This document shows positions 27,613 through 36,032 of a DNA stretch of 64,000 bases, in pieces (within the stretch, counting starts at the first letter, position 1; the number at the start of each line of letters is the position of its first letter). The stretch spans positions 62,001 through 126,000 of the forward strand of contig CALRPU020000002.1 of NCBI GenBank assembly GCA_943370175.1, written 5' to 3'. Made by a program: the position numbers and the translations under genes. Source of the DNA: Ideonella_A intermedia_A (GTDB lineage Bacteria; Pseudomonadota; Gammaproteobacteria; Burkholderiales; Burkholderiaceae_C). The notes under the pieces were generated by a model. That model was not told the DNA's origin, searched no databases, and saw only the letters and a program-made list of their open reading frames with translations.

Positions 27613-28905
27613 ATGAGCTTGTCCCCCGGTGACCGCGCCCAAGTCCTTGATCCCGCTGTGACGGCCCCGGGTGCCGTCACGCCCGCTCGGCGCACCTGGC
27701 GCGATGAGCTCGCACAGGGCCTGGCCGCGCTGCAGGCATGGCCGTGGCTGGACACCCTGCGCACCCTGGCCTTGCGCTTCAGGGAGGACCGCCTGGGCAT
27801 CACGGCCAGCAGCCTCACCTTCACCACGCTGATTTCTCTGGTGCCGCTGTTCACGGTGATGCTCGCGGTGTTCTCTGCCTTCCCGATGTTCTCGCGCTTC
27901 CAGGTGGCCTTGCAGACGTATTTCCTGCAAAGCCTGGTGCCCGACACCATCGCCAAACCGGTGTTGTCTGCCTTGACCCAGTTTGCCGCCAAGTCCAGCA
28001 GCCTCGGGGGTGCTGGCCTCGCGGTGCTGGCATTCACCGCGATCACGCTGATGCTGACGATCGACCGAACCTTGAACGCGATCTGGCGGGTCCCGCGCCC
28101 CCGGCCCATCGCGCAGCGCGTGTTGGTGTACTGGGGCGCCGCCACGCTCGGGCCGCTGTTGCTCGGGGTCAGCCTCAGCCTCACCTCGTACGCCTTGTCC
28201 GTGTCCAAAGGCCTGGTCAACGCGTTGCCCGGGGGCGTCAGCTTCTTGCTCAACGTGTTCGAGTTCGGCTTGTTCGCACTGGGCATGGCCGCGCTGTTCC
28301 ACTACGTGCCGAACACGGAAGTGAAGTGGCGGCACGCTGTGGCCGGCGGCCTGTTCGTGGCCATTGGCATCGAGGCGGCCAAGAAGGGCTTGTCCTGGTA
28401 CCTGGCCTCCATCCCCAGCTACTCGGTGGTGTATGGCGCCTTTGCCACCGTGCCGATCTTCCTGCTGTGGCTCTATCTCGGCTGGGTCATCGTGCTGCTC
28501 GGGGCGGTGATCGCGGCCTACGCACCGAGCTTGCAGATGCGCGTGGTGGGCCTGCCTCGCACGCCGGGTGCCCGATTTGCGCTGGCGCTTGAGCTGTTGC
28601 GGCGGCTCGAGCAAGCACGCCTTCAGGCAGGCCGTGGCCTGACAGCCGAGCAGTTGTGCCAGCAGGTGCGCATCGATCCGCTGCAGGTGGAGTCCTTGCT
28701 GGGCGAGCTGCTGGCGCTCGATTGGGTGGGCCGCCTGGACGAGGTCGGCCCACCGCGCTATTTGTTGTTGTGCGAGCCCACCACCACGCCGGTGGCCGCC
28801 CTCGTGAGCCGCCTTTTGTTGGAGCCGACACCGCAGGTGAAGGGCTTTTGGCAGCACACGGCCATGGACGCGCTGCCGCTCGCCGAGGTGCTCCGGCGGC
28901 CCTGA
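27613..28905 (+). CDS. YihY/BrkB family inner-membrane protein
   Basis: The 430-residue product has about six membrane spans with YihY hallmarks such as DRLGITASSLTFTTLISLVP and YGAFATVPIFLLWLYLGWV. A C-terminal cytoplasmic extension of about 130 residues resembles a small winged-helix region (LTAEQLCQQVRIDPLQVESLL). YihY proteins were once misnamed RNase BN; a nuclease role is not supported. The function is uncertain. It is divergent from the DUF2069 gene with almost no intergenic space. Confidence 0.88.
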   Translation: MSLSPGDRAQVLDPAVTAPGAVTPARRTWRDELAQGLAALQAWPWLDTLRTLALRFREDRLGITASSLTFTTLISLVPLFTVMLAVFSAFPMFSRFQVALQTYFLQSLVPDTIAKPVLSALTQFAAKSSSLGGAGLAVLAFTAITLMLTIDRTLNAIWRVPRPRPIAQRVLVYWGAATLGPLLLGVSLSLTSYALSVSKGLVNALPGGVSFLLNVFEFGLFALGMAALFHYVPNTEVKWRHAVAGGLFVAIGIEAAKKGLSWYLASIPSYSVVYGAFATVPIFLLWLYLGWVIVLLGAVIAAYAPSLQMRVVGLPRTPGARFALALELLRRLEQARLQAGRGLTAEQLCQQVRIDPLQVESLLGELLALDWVGRLDEVGPPRYLLLCEPTTTPVAALVSRLLLEPTPQVKGFWQHTAMDALPLAEVLRRP

Positions 28906-28924
28906 TGCCGCCGCCCTCCCGGTG

Positions 28925-29740
28925 TCACGGGCGGGGCAGCATCGCGCGGATGGCCGCCAGCACGCCGTCGGGTGCCTCGCCCATCAGCGCATGTCCGCAA
29001 GGCAGCACCGTCACGGTGGGCCGCAGCAGGGCAGCGAGCGTCGCCGTGGCGGCGACGGGGGTCATCTGATCACGGTCGCCCACCACGAATGACACGGGGC
29101 ACTGCACCCGTTCGGCCGCCTGGGCTGCGCCCGCGTAGCGGTCGCACACGCCGAAGTCATGATGGAAGAGGTTGCCGTGACCCGCTTCGGCGTAGTGCCG
29201 TTGCGTGCGGCGGTTCAGCGCGCGCGCGCTCCCGCGCAGCCAGAAGCCTGGCGCCGGCGCCGACGGTTTGGCGCCGAGGCTGGCGTGGGAAAACGCATTG
29301 ACCATGTCGATGGCCTTCATCGGATCGGTGAGGGCGGTCTCAAGCAGCGCCGGCGACACCTTCATCGGGTAGGCCGTGCCCACCATCACCAGGCCGATTG
29401 CACGCGGGCCCAGGCGCGCCGCGGCTTCAAGCGCGATCAGCGAGCCCATGCTGTGGCCCACCAACAGGCACCGCCGAACGTCGAGGGCATCGGCCATGCC
29501 CAGAACCCAGTGGGCCAGGGCCTCCACGTCGGGCAAGGCGGGGCCGTCGCTGCGCCCATGCCCGGGCAAGTCCACCGCCAGCACATTGCAGCCATGGTGC
29601 GCCACGAAGCGGCTTTGCAGGGCCCAGACGCTGTGGTCGTCGATGGCGCCGTGCACCATCAGCACCGTCGGCTTCTCGGCGTCGAAGGGCTTGCCCGCGC
29701 TGTAGGCGTAGGCGGTGCGGCCGTTGATGTCCAACTTCAT
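28925..29740 (-). CDS. Alpha/beta hydrolase
   Basis: The 271-residue product has an alpha/beta-hydrolase fold with VLMVHGAIDDHSVW (oxyanion loop), the nucleophile elbow LVGHSMGSL (Ser near residue 95), a late Asp in VVGDRDQMTP and a His in LPCGHALMGE. The triad is thus complete. The substrate is unknown. Its start overlaps the stop of the O-acetylhomoserine sulfhydrylase gene in ATGA, so the two are coupled. It is too short for, and lacks the features of, homoserine acetyltransferase. Confidence 0.87.
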   Translation of the reverse strand: MKLDINGRTAYAYSAGKPFDAEKPTVLMVHGAIDDHSVWALQSRFVAHHGCNVLAVDLPGHGRSDGPALPDVEALAHWVLGMADALDVRRCLLVGHSMGSLIALEAAARLGPRAIGLVMVGTAYPMKVSPALLETALTDPMKAIDMVNAFSHASLGAKPSAPAPGFWLRGSARALNRRTQRHYAEAGHGNLFHHDFGVCDRYAGAAQAAERVQCPVSFVVGDRDQMTPVAATATLAALLRPTVTVLPCGHALMGEAPDGVLAAIRAMLPRP

Positions 29741-31059
29741 CGCCCACCTCCCGTCGGAGACGCACCGGCTTTCTGGGCGGCCTTGAGTGCGCGAGCCAGG
29801 TCGTCCTTCAGGTCATCGGCCTCCTCCAGTCCGATCGACAAGCGGATCGTTCCTTCGGTGATGCCCGCGCGGGCCAGCGCCGCGTCGTCCATGCGGAAGT
29901 GCGTGGTCGATGCCGGGTGAATCACGAGCGAGCGGCAGTCGCCGACATTGGCCAGGTGGGAAAAGATCTTCAACGCCTCGATGAAGGCCTTGCCCTGCGT
30001 CCGACCGCCCTTGATCTGGAAGCTGAACACCGAGCCGCAGCCGCGCGGCAGCAAGCGCTTGGCCAGCGCGTGGCTTGGATGGGACTCGAGTTCGGGGTAG
30101 CCCACGCCAGCCACCATCGGGTGGCTGGCGAGAAAGTCCACGATCGCCCGGGTGTTGGCCACGTGGCGCTGCATGCGCAGCGACAAGGTCTCGATGCCCT
30201 GCAGGATCAGCCACGCCGTGTGGGGGCTCATGCAGGCGCCGAAGTCGCGCAGGCCCTCGCGCCGGGCGCGCAGCAGGAACGCGCCGGTGGTGCTTTCTTC
30301 GGTGAAGACCATCTGGTGGAAGCCGGCGTAGGCCTGGCTCAGCTCGGGGAAGCGGCCGCTGGCGTCCCAATCGAAGGCGCCGCTGTCCACCAACACGCCG
30401 CCGATGACCGTGCCATGGCCGCTGAGAAACTTGGTGGCCGAGTGGTAGACGAGGTCGGCACCCAGGTCGAACGGTTTGATCAGGTAGGGCGATGTCAGCG
30501 TCGAATCGACCAGCAGCGGCAGGCCGTGCTCGTGTGCCAGGGCACTGACGCTCGGGATGTCCAGGACGTCCAGGCCGGGGTTGCCGACGGTCTCGCCGAA
30601 CAGCAGCCGGGTCTCTGGGCGAATCGCCGTGCGCCAGGCGTCCAGGTCACCTGGGGCCACAAAGCTGGTTCGGATGCCAAAGCGCGCCAGCGTGTAGCTC
30701 AGCAGGTTGTGCGATCCGCCGTACAAGGCGCTGCTGGACACGATGTGCGATCCCGTGCCGGCCAAGGTGGCGATCGCCAGGTGCAGGGCGGCTTGTCCGC
30801 TGGCCGTGGCGATGGCCCCGATGCCGCCCTCGAGCGCGGCCACCCGCTCTTCCAGCACCGCGGTGGTCGGGTTGCTGATGCGGCTGTACACGTGACCAGA
30901 CCGCTCCATGTTGAACAGCGCTGCCGCGTGCTCGCTGTTGTCGAACACGAAGCTGGTGGTCAGGTGGATGGGCACGGCGCGGGCGCCGGTCGAGGGGTCG
31001 GGGCCGGCGCCGGCGTGCAGGGCCAGCGTGTCGAAGCCGGGGTCGGAATGGCCGGGCAT
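29737..31059 (-). CDS. metY: O-acetylhomoserine aminocarboxypropyltransferase (sulfhydrylase)
   Basis: A PLP enzyme of the Cys/Met metabolism family, 440 residues. MetY makes homocysteine from O-acetylhomoserine and sulfide. Features are FDTLALHAGAGPDPSTGARAVP (shown in part), SRISNPTTAVLEERVAALE, and the PLP lysine in YHSATKFLSGHGT. The length and the sequence around the end (RLSIGLEEADDLKDDL) fit MetY better than the shorter MetZ. ATG 31059 is preceded by CCTGGAGACCCC, a good ribosome site; the frame extends upstream without family similarity. The downstream hydrolase overlaps by four bases. Confidence 0.9.
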   Translation of the reverse strand: MPGHSDPGFDTLALHAGAGPDPSTGARAVPIHLTTSFVFDNSEHAAALFNMERSGHVYSRISNPTTAVLEERVAALEGGIGAIATASGQAALHLAIATLAGTGSHIVSSSALYGGSHNLLSYTLARFGIRTSFVAPGDLDAWRTAIRPETRLLFGETVGNPGLDVLDIPSVSALAHEHGLPLLVDSTLTSPYLIKPFDLGADLVYHSATKFLSGHGTVIGGVLVDSGAFDWDASGRFPELSQAYAGFHQMVFTEESTTGAFLLRARREGLRDFGACMSPHTAWLILQGIETLSLRMQRHVANTRAIVDFLASHPMVAGVGYPELESHPSHALAKRLLPRGCGSVFSFQIKGGRTQGKAFIEALKIFSHLANVGDCRSLVIHPASTTHFRMDDAALARAGITEGTIRLSIGLEEADDLKDDLARALKAAQKAGASPTGGGR

Positions 31060-31186
31060 GGGGTCTCCAGGTGGGTCGCTGGCCGTCGCCCGCCGTGGCT
31101 TGCGCAGCGCGAACCACAGGGTGGCGACGACTTCTTTGGCGGGAGATTGTGGGCTATATTGATTCGCAGTCCACGAGGAGAACACC

Positions 31187-31657
31187 ATGAAAGTCAGCGA
31201 CATCCTGCGCGTCAAGGGCAACACCCTGTACACCGTGTCGCCGGATCAACCTCTGGCCCACGCGGTGCAGACGATGGCCGAGCGCGACATTGGTTCGCTG
31301 GTGGTGATGGAGCACGGCGACCTGGTGGGCATGTTGACCTTCCGCGAGGTGATCGTCGCCGTGGTGAAGAACGGTGGCGCGGTGGGCACCACGTTGATCC
31401 GCAGCGTGATGGACGATGCGCCGCTGACCTGCACCCCCGACACCGAGATCGACGAGGTGCGCCGCATGATGCTGGAACACCACGTGCGCTACCTGCCTGT
31501 CATGACCCAGCGCACCCTGATGGGCGTGATTTCTTTCTACGACGTGGCCAAGGCCGTGGTGGACAGCCAGGACTTCGAGAACCGCATGTTGAAGGCCTAC
31601 ATCCGCGATTGGCCCGTGGAGGCCGATGGCGCACCGGCCGAGCAAAAGCAGGCCTGA
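31187..31657 (+). CDS. CBS-pair domain protein
   Basis: The 156-residue product consists almost wholly of two CBS domains (about 5-65 and 75-140). Signatures are TVSPDQPLAHAVQTMAERDIGSLVV and a second copy with TPDTEIDEVRRMMLEHHVRYLPV, each shown in part. Such proteins bind adenine nucleotides and act as energy or redox sensors, often on partner enzymes. The partner is unknown. AGGAG lies eight bases before the ATG; a TATATT at 31155-31160 could be its -10. Confidence 0.9.
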   Translation: MKVSDILRVKGNTLYTVSPDQPLAHAVQTMAERDIGSLVVMEHGDLVGMLTFREVIVAVVKNGGAVGTTLIRSVMDDAPLTCTPDTEIDEVRRMMLEHHVRYLPVMTQRTLMGVISFYDVAKAVVDSQDFENRMLKAYIRDWPVEADGAPAEQKQA

Positions 31658-31682
31658 GCCAGCCCCCACCTGCACCGCGCAC

Positions 31683-32969
31683 TCAAACGCCGTCAATGAC
31701 CCCGCGGGCGGCCGCCAGGCCACTGCGCACCGCGCCTTCCAATGTGGCCGGGTAGGGGCCGTCGATGTAGTCACCGGCGGCCCACAAACCCGGCGCGATG
31801 CGGGGCGCGGGGCGCACCAGCCCCGGGGTGCATCGGAACGTGGCGCGCTTGTCGGTGAGCACGGCCACCACCGATGGCGTGCCGACCAGCCGGGCGCCCA
31901 GTTGGTCACGCAGCTGCTTCAGGCAGGCTTCGGCGATCGCCTCGCGGCCCCGATCCACCCAGGGCGCTGCGCCGCTGATCACCAGCGTGAGCTGGCCGTC
32001 AACGCCGTTCAGCTGGGACTGGTCGAAGACGAATTGCGCGGGGCGGGTGTGCTCGTCCGACACCAACGCCGTCATTGGCTGATCGAGCCGGGTGCCGGGG
32101 CTGGACACGGTCACCGAGGTGATGGGTTCGCTGTGCAGCGCGCCGGCGACCGCGGACCAGCCCGGGGCATGCGGCGCCGCCAAGCGGGCCGCTTCCACCG
32201 CGGTGGCGCTCAGCACCACCGCGGCGAACGGCACGCCATCGACCTGCCATGATGTCCCTGGCCCGCGCGCCAGTTGCTGGGTGCGGTGGCCCAGGTGAAC
32301 GGTGGCACCCTGGTCGCGCAGCCAACGCTGCGCCGGCTCAGGCAGCAACGCGCTCAACGGCTGCCGGGGCAGCAGCAGGTCGGCCGCCCCCGGTCCGGCA
32401 AACAGTGCGTCGCGCAGCACGGTGAGGAACACTTGCCCACTCGCGTCCCGGCTGGGCGTGTTCAAGGCCGCCACGCACAATGGCTCGATCAGGTCCTGCT
32501 GGATGGCCCGGCTCAGCCGATGCGTCAGCTCGGCGACCGTGGCCGTTGGTGCACAGCGAAAGCCGGCGGCGCGCCAGCCGATGGCGGCGCGCAGCAAGCC
32601 CAGTCGATCGCGCCATGGCCAGCGCCCTTGGGCCAGCGTGGCCCGCAGGAAGGCCAACACGGCGTTGCCGGCCGGCAGCGTCAGCCCGGCGCCGTCGGGG
32701 GTGCGCAAGCTCATGGGGCTGCGGCGAAGTGCAAGCGCAGGATCCACACCAATGTCACGCATCAAGGCGAGGGCGGCGGTGTAGGCGCCGATCAGGATGT
32801 GCTGGCCGTTGTCGAGCGCGTGCCCGTCGGCGCTGGCACTGGCCCGCCGCGCGCGCCCACCCAGTTGACCGGCCATCTCGTACAAGGTGACCGCGCGGCC
32901 CTGCTTGACCAGCTGAACCGCGGCGGCCAAGCCCGCCCAGCCACCGCCGATGACGGCCACCGGCCCCAT
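31683..32969 (-). CDS. hpnE: Hydroxysqualene dehydroxylase HpnE
   Basis: HpnE reduces hydroxysqualene to squalene with FAD, the last step of the HpnCDE route. The product of about 428 residues starts with a dinucleotide-binding motif VIGGGWAGLAAAVQLVKQG and the continuation QLGGRARR, and has the amine-oxidase-like C-terminus APGLWAAGDYIDGPYPATLEGAV (shown in part). Starts at GTG 32987, ATG 32981 and ATG 32969 are possible; 32969 brings the FAD motif close to the N-terminus as usual and follows GGTGAG. It is the third gene of the hpnC-hpnD-hpnE unit. Confidence 0.92.
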   Translation of the reverse strand: MGPVAVIGGGWAGLAAAVQLVKQGRAVTLYEMAGQLGGRARRASASADGHALDNGQHILIGAYTAALALMRDIGVDPALALRRSPMSLRTPDGAGLTLPAGNAVLAFLRATLAQGRWPWRDRLGLLRAAIGWRAAGFRCAPTATVAELTHRLSRAIQQDLIEPLCVAALNTPSRDASGQVFLTVLRDALFAGPGAADLLLPRQPLSALLPEPAQRWLRDQGATVHLGHRTQQLARGPGTSWQVDGVPFAAVVLSATAVEAARLAAPHAPGWSAVAGALHSEPITSVTVSSPGTRLDQPMTALVSDEHTRPAQFVFDQSQLNGVDGQLTLVISGAAPWVDRGREAIAEACLKQLRDQLGARLVGTPSVVAVLTDKRATFRCTPGLVRPAPRIAPGLWAAGDYIDGPYPATLEGAVRSGLAAARGVIDGV

Positions 32970-33021
32970 GCTGCTCACCATGTCCACGCTGGCCTGGTTG
33001 CCTTGCGGCCGCGTCGAGGGC

Positions 33022-33882
33022 TCACCGTCCGCGCACGTGGGTGCGCGCTGCGATCCACAGCTTGCGAACGGGCGTCAGCGAGGTGCGCTGGTGCAGCACC
33101 TGGAAGTTCGCGGCCTCGATCTCGCGCAGCAACGCGCGGTAGATGTTGGCCATCATCAGGCCGGGCTTTTGCTGAACCCGGTCGCTGTCCGGCAACAGGG
33201 CGAAGGCCTCGTCGTACAGCCGGTGGGCCCGCTCGGCCTGGAAGCGCATCAAGGCGGTGAAGCGCTCGCTGTAACCCCAGGGTGCGTTGCGCATCAGCAG
33301 CTCCTGGGCCTTGACGTCGTGCGTGCGCAGCTCGGCGACCGGCAGGTAAATGCGCCCACGGCGGGCGTCATCGCCGACGTCGCGGATGATGTTGGTCAAC
33401 TGCATGGCCAAACCGAGCTTGTGGGCGTAGGCGATGGTCGCATCGCTGCTGCGTCCGAAGATGCCAGCGGCCACCTCGCCCACCACCCCGGCCACCAGGT
33501 GGCAGTAACGGGCCAGTCCCGCAAAGTCAAGGTAGCGCGTCTGGTCGAGGTCCATCTGGCAACCCTCGATCACGGCCAGCAAATGGTCGGCGCGGATGTC
33601 GAACTCGGCGCTGAGCGGCATCAGGGCGCGCATCACCGGGTGGCTGGGTTCCCCCTTATAGGCGGCCGCCACCTCCTTGCGCCACCAGGCGAGTTTGGTG
33701 GCCGCGACGGACGGGTCGCTGACCTCGTCGACCACGTCGTCGACCTCCCGGCAAAACGCGTAGAACGCCGTGATGGCCGCGCGGCGTTGCGGCGGCAAGA
33801 ACAGGAAGGCGTAATAGAAGCTGGAGCCGCTGCGCGCTGCCTTGTCCTGAACGTAGTCTTGTGGGCTTTGGACGGCGCTCAT
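33022..33882 (-). CDS. hpnD: Presqualene diphosphate synthase HpnD
   Basis: HpnD joins two farnesyl diphosphates into presqualene diphosphate. The 286-residue product has both aspartate-rich motifs of squalene/phytoene synthases, FCREVDDVVDE and NIIRDVGDDARRGRIYLPV, and YAFCREVDD context typical of HpnD. The start overlaps the hpnC stop by ATGA (33879-33882), so translation is coupled. The hpnC-D-E order is the standard one in hopanoid producers. Confidence 0.94.
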   Translation of the reverse strand: MSAVQSPQDYVQDKAARSGSSFYYAFLFLPPQRRAAITAFYAFCREVDDVVDEVSDPSVAATKLAWWRKEVAAAYKGEPSHPVMRALMPLSAEFDIRADHLLAVIEGCQMDLDQTRYLDFAGLARYCHLVAGVVGEVAAGIFGRSSDATIAYAHKLGLAMQLTNIIRDVGDDARRGRIYLPVAELRTHDVKAQELLMRNAPWGYSERFTALMRFQAERAHRLYDEAFALLPDSDRVQQKPGLMMANIYRALLREIEAANFQVLHQRTSLTPVRKLWIAARTHVRGR

Positions 33883-34739
33883 CGGGTTGAATCGGCGGGG
33901 TGACGGGTCAGGGACAAATCACGCATTTTCACCGCCCGGACCGCCGTCACCAGAACGTCCCAGGGGCCCAGCGTGGGTCGGTGGCGCAGGCTGGCGTAGT
34001 GCATGCCGTCGATGCGGTCCAGGATGCGCAGGCCGCCTTGCACCACCAGCCTCAGCTCCCAACCGCCTCGGCCAGGCACGCGGTGCACCAGGCTGGCGCC
34101 TTCCAGCATCAACGACCGCGCCCACGCGACCAACTCGGCCACCAGCGCGCGGGTGTTCGCGTTGTCGGCCCGGGCCATCAGGTCCTGCTCGGCCACACCG
34201 CGGCGTTCGCAGTCGGCCAAGGGCACGTAGAGTCGGCCGCGCGCGGTGTCGACCGACAGGTCCTGCCAGAAGTTGGCCAGCTGCAAGGCGCTGCAGATGG
34301 CGTCGGACTGGCGCAACGCGACGGCGTCACCGACGCCGTACAAATGCAACAGCAACCGGCCGACCGGGTTGGCCGACCGGCGGCAGTAGTCGAGCAGCTC
34401 GGCGCGGTCGTCGTAACGCACTTTCACCGTGTCCTGTTCGAACGCGCTCAGCAGGTCCTCCAGGAGTGGCGTCGGCAAGTTCCAGCGCGCCAGCTGCGGC
34501 GCCAGTCGGTCGAAGACGTGCGGCCATCGTCCCGACGGGGCAGCGCCCGATGCAATGCGATGCAGATCGGCCCGGTAGGCGGCCAGATCGGCCAAGCGCT
34601 CGTGCGATGGGGCGTCGCCTTCGTCGGCGATGTCGTCCGCGGTGCGGGCAAAGTGGTAGATCGCAACCACCGCCGGTCGCAGGGCCGGCGGGCACAGGAC
34701 CGACGCAACGGGAAAGTTTTCGTAGTGCTCGACGCTCAC
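33879..34739 (-). CDS. hpnC: Hydroxysqualene synthase HpnC
   Basis: HpnC converts presqualene diphosphate to hydroxysqualene. The product carries HFARTADDIADEGD and NFWQDLSVDTARGRLYVP, the two aspartate-rich motifs. Family members begin close to VEHYENFPVAS, so GTG 34739 (MSVEHYENFP, 286 residues) is preferred. ATG 34787 is an alternative that would make 302 residues and would overlap the divergent efflux promoter. It is the first gene of hpnCDE; squalene-hopene cyclase is not in the window. Confidence 0.9.
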   Translation of the reverse strand: MSVEHYENFPVASVLCPPALRPAVVAIYHFARTADDIADEGDAPSHERLADLAAYRADLHRIASGAAPSGRWPHVFDRLAPQLARWNLPTPLLEDLLSAFEQDTVKVRYDDRAELLDYCRRSANPVGRLLLHLYGVGDAVALRQSDAICSALQLANFWQDLSVDTARGRLYVPLADCERRGVAEQDLMARADNANTRALVAELVAWARSLMLEGASLVHRVPGRGGWELRLVVQGGLRILDRIDGMHYASLRHRPTLGPWDVLVTAVRAVKMRDLSLTRHPADSTR

Positions 34740-34786
34740 CCCCGCATTGTCCACGGGGCGCCCCGTGTCGCGCGCCCGATGCCACA

Positions 34787-34834
34787 TTGACAAGCATTTG
34801 CAGAGGCCTCTACATTACTGACCAGTCAGTCAGT
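34787..34834 (+). promoter_or_regulatory. Promoter and TetR-type operator of the RND efflux operon
   Basis: TTGACA (34787-34792), an 18-base spacer and TACATT (34811-34816) form a near-consensus promoter. Directly after it lies ACTGAC-CA-GTCAGT (34817-34830), an inverted repeat, followed by another CAGT. The position over the transcription start is what a repressor needs. TetR-family regulators of RND pumps bind such short ACTGAC-like repeats, but no regulator gene is nearby. Confidence 0.75.
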
Positions 34835-34847
34835 TGTTTGAGGCCCC

Positions 34848-36032
34848 ATGCGACCGTCCACGTCATCCATTGCCCTGGCGGGCTTCGCCGCGCTGTCGCT
34901 GGCACTTGCCGGCTGCGCCCGGCAAGAGGCCGCCGCCGACCCCATCCGAGCCGTCCGGGTGATGACCATTGCCCCGGACACGGCCGGCGGTCAGCTGGAA
35001 TTCGCGGCCGACATCCGCCCTCGGGTCGAATCGCGGCTCTCGTTTCGCGTCGCCGGCAAACTGACGCAACGCACCGTCAACCTCGGCGACCGGGTGCGCG
35101 CGGGCCAGGCATTGGCGTCAATCGATCCGCAAGATCTGCGCCTGGGCCAGGATTCGGCGCGCGCCGCCTTGACGGCAGCGCAGGCCAACCTCGATCAAGC
35201 CAAGGCCGACTTTGAGCGTTTCAAGGAACTGCGGGCGCAAGAGTTCATCAGCGCCGCCGAGCTGGAGCGGCGCGAAACCACGCTCAAGGCGGCCCAGGCC
35301 CAGTGGCAGCAGGCGCAGGCGCAGGCGTCGGTGCAGACCAACCAGGCGGCCTATGCGTCGCTGGTGGCCGACGTCGCAGGCGTGGTAACGGGTGTCGACG
35401 CCGAGCCGGGCACGGTGTTGTCGGCCGGCGCGCCGGTGCTCAGGCTGGCCCAGGACGGACCACGCGACGTGGTGTTTGCGGTCTCCGAGGACAAGGTCGA
35501 TCTCATTCGGCAGCTGGGCGCCGCACCCGGGGCGTTCAAGGTCAGCCTCTGGGGTCGGGCGTCTGGCGCGCCGTCCCGCCCACGCGATGACCTCCCTGCC
35601 ACCCTGCGAGAAATCGCCGCCGCGGCCGACCCGGTCACCCGAACGTTCCTCGTGAAGGCGGACCTGGGTGCCTTGCCTGCCGACACCGTGCGCCTGGGCC
35701 AAACCGCGACCGTGCGCCTGGCGCTCCCGCGCACCGGCGGCGTGACACGGCTGCCACTGTCGGCCTTGAAGGAAGAGCAGGGCCGCACCATCGTCTGGGT
35801 GGTCGACCAACCCACCATGACGGTGAAGGTCCAACCGGTGCAGCTCGCCGGCGCCGACAACAACGACGCGGTGATCGCCAGCGGCCTGTCGCCCGGCATG
35901 CTGGTGGTGACCGCCGGCGTCCATGTCCTCAATCCGGGTCAGAAGGTCAGCTTGTACGGGGCCCCCGCTGCGCCAGCGCCGGGTGCTTCGGGCGCCGCGC
36001 CGAAATCGGCCTCCAAGGCGGCCTCGCAATGA
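34848..36032 (+). CDS. RND efflux periplasmic adaptor (membrane fusion) lipoprotein
   Basis: The 394-residue product has a lipoprotein signal with lipobox LAGC (Cys at about residue 22). It continues as a membrane-fusion protein: a barrel-sandwich start with RVESRLSFRVAGKLTQRTVNLGDRV (shown in part), a coiled-coil hairpin (about 95-160, ERFKELRAQEFISAAELERRE), and a beta-barrel domain. The C-terminus is Ala/Ser/Lys-rich. It links an inner-membrane RND pump to an outer-membrane channel. The pump gene overlaps by ATGA, and no TolC-like gene follows. Confidence 0.92.
   Translation: MRPSTSSIALAGFAALSLALAGCARQEAAADPIRAVRVMTIAPDTAGGQLEFAADIRPRVESRLSFRVAGKLTQRTVNLGDRVRAGQALASIDPQDLRLGQDSARAALTAAQANLDQAKADFERFKELRAQEFISAAELERRETTLKAAQAQWQQAQAQASVQTNQAAYASLVADVAGVVTGVDAEPGTVLSAGAPVLRLAQDGPRDVVFAVSEDKVDLIRQLGAAPGAFKVSLWGRASGAPSRPRDDLPATLREIAAAADPVTRTFLVKADLGALPADTVRLGQTATVRLALPRTGGVTRLPLSALKEEQGRTIVWVVDQPTMTVKVQPVQLAGADNNDAVIASGLSPGMLVVTAGVHVLNPGQKVSLYGAPAAPAPGASGAAPKSASKAASQ

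Noticed and set aside
27613..28905. YihY protein as ribonuclease BN.
   Set aside because: That name comes from an old misassignment; the sequence is a membrane protein without nuclease motifs.
28925..29740. Alpha/beta hydrolase as homoserine acetyltransferase MetX because it overlaps metY.
   Set aside because: It is about 100 residues too short and lacks MetX-type sequence.
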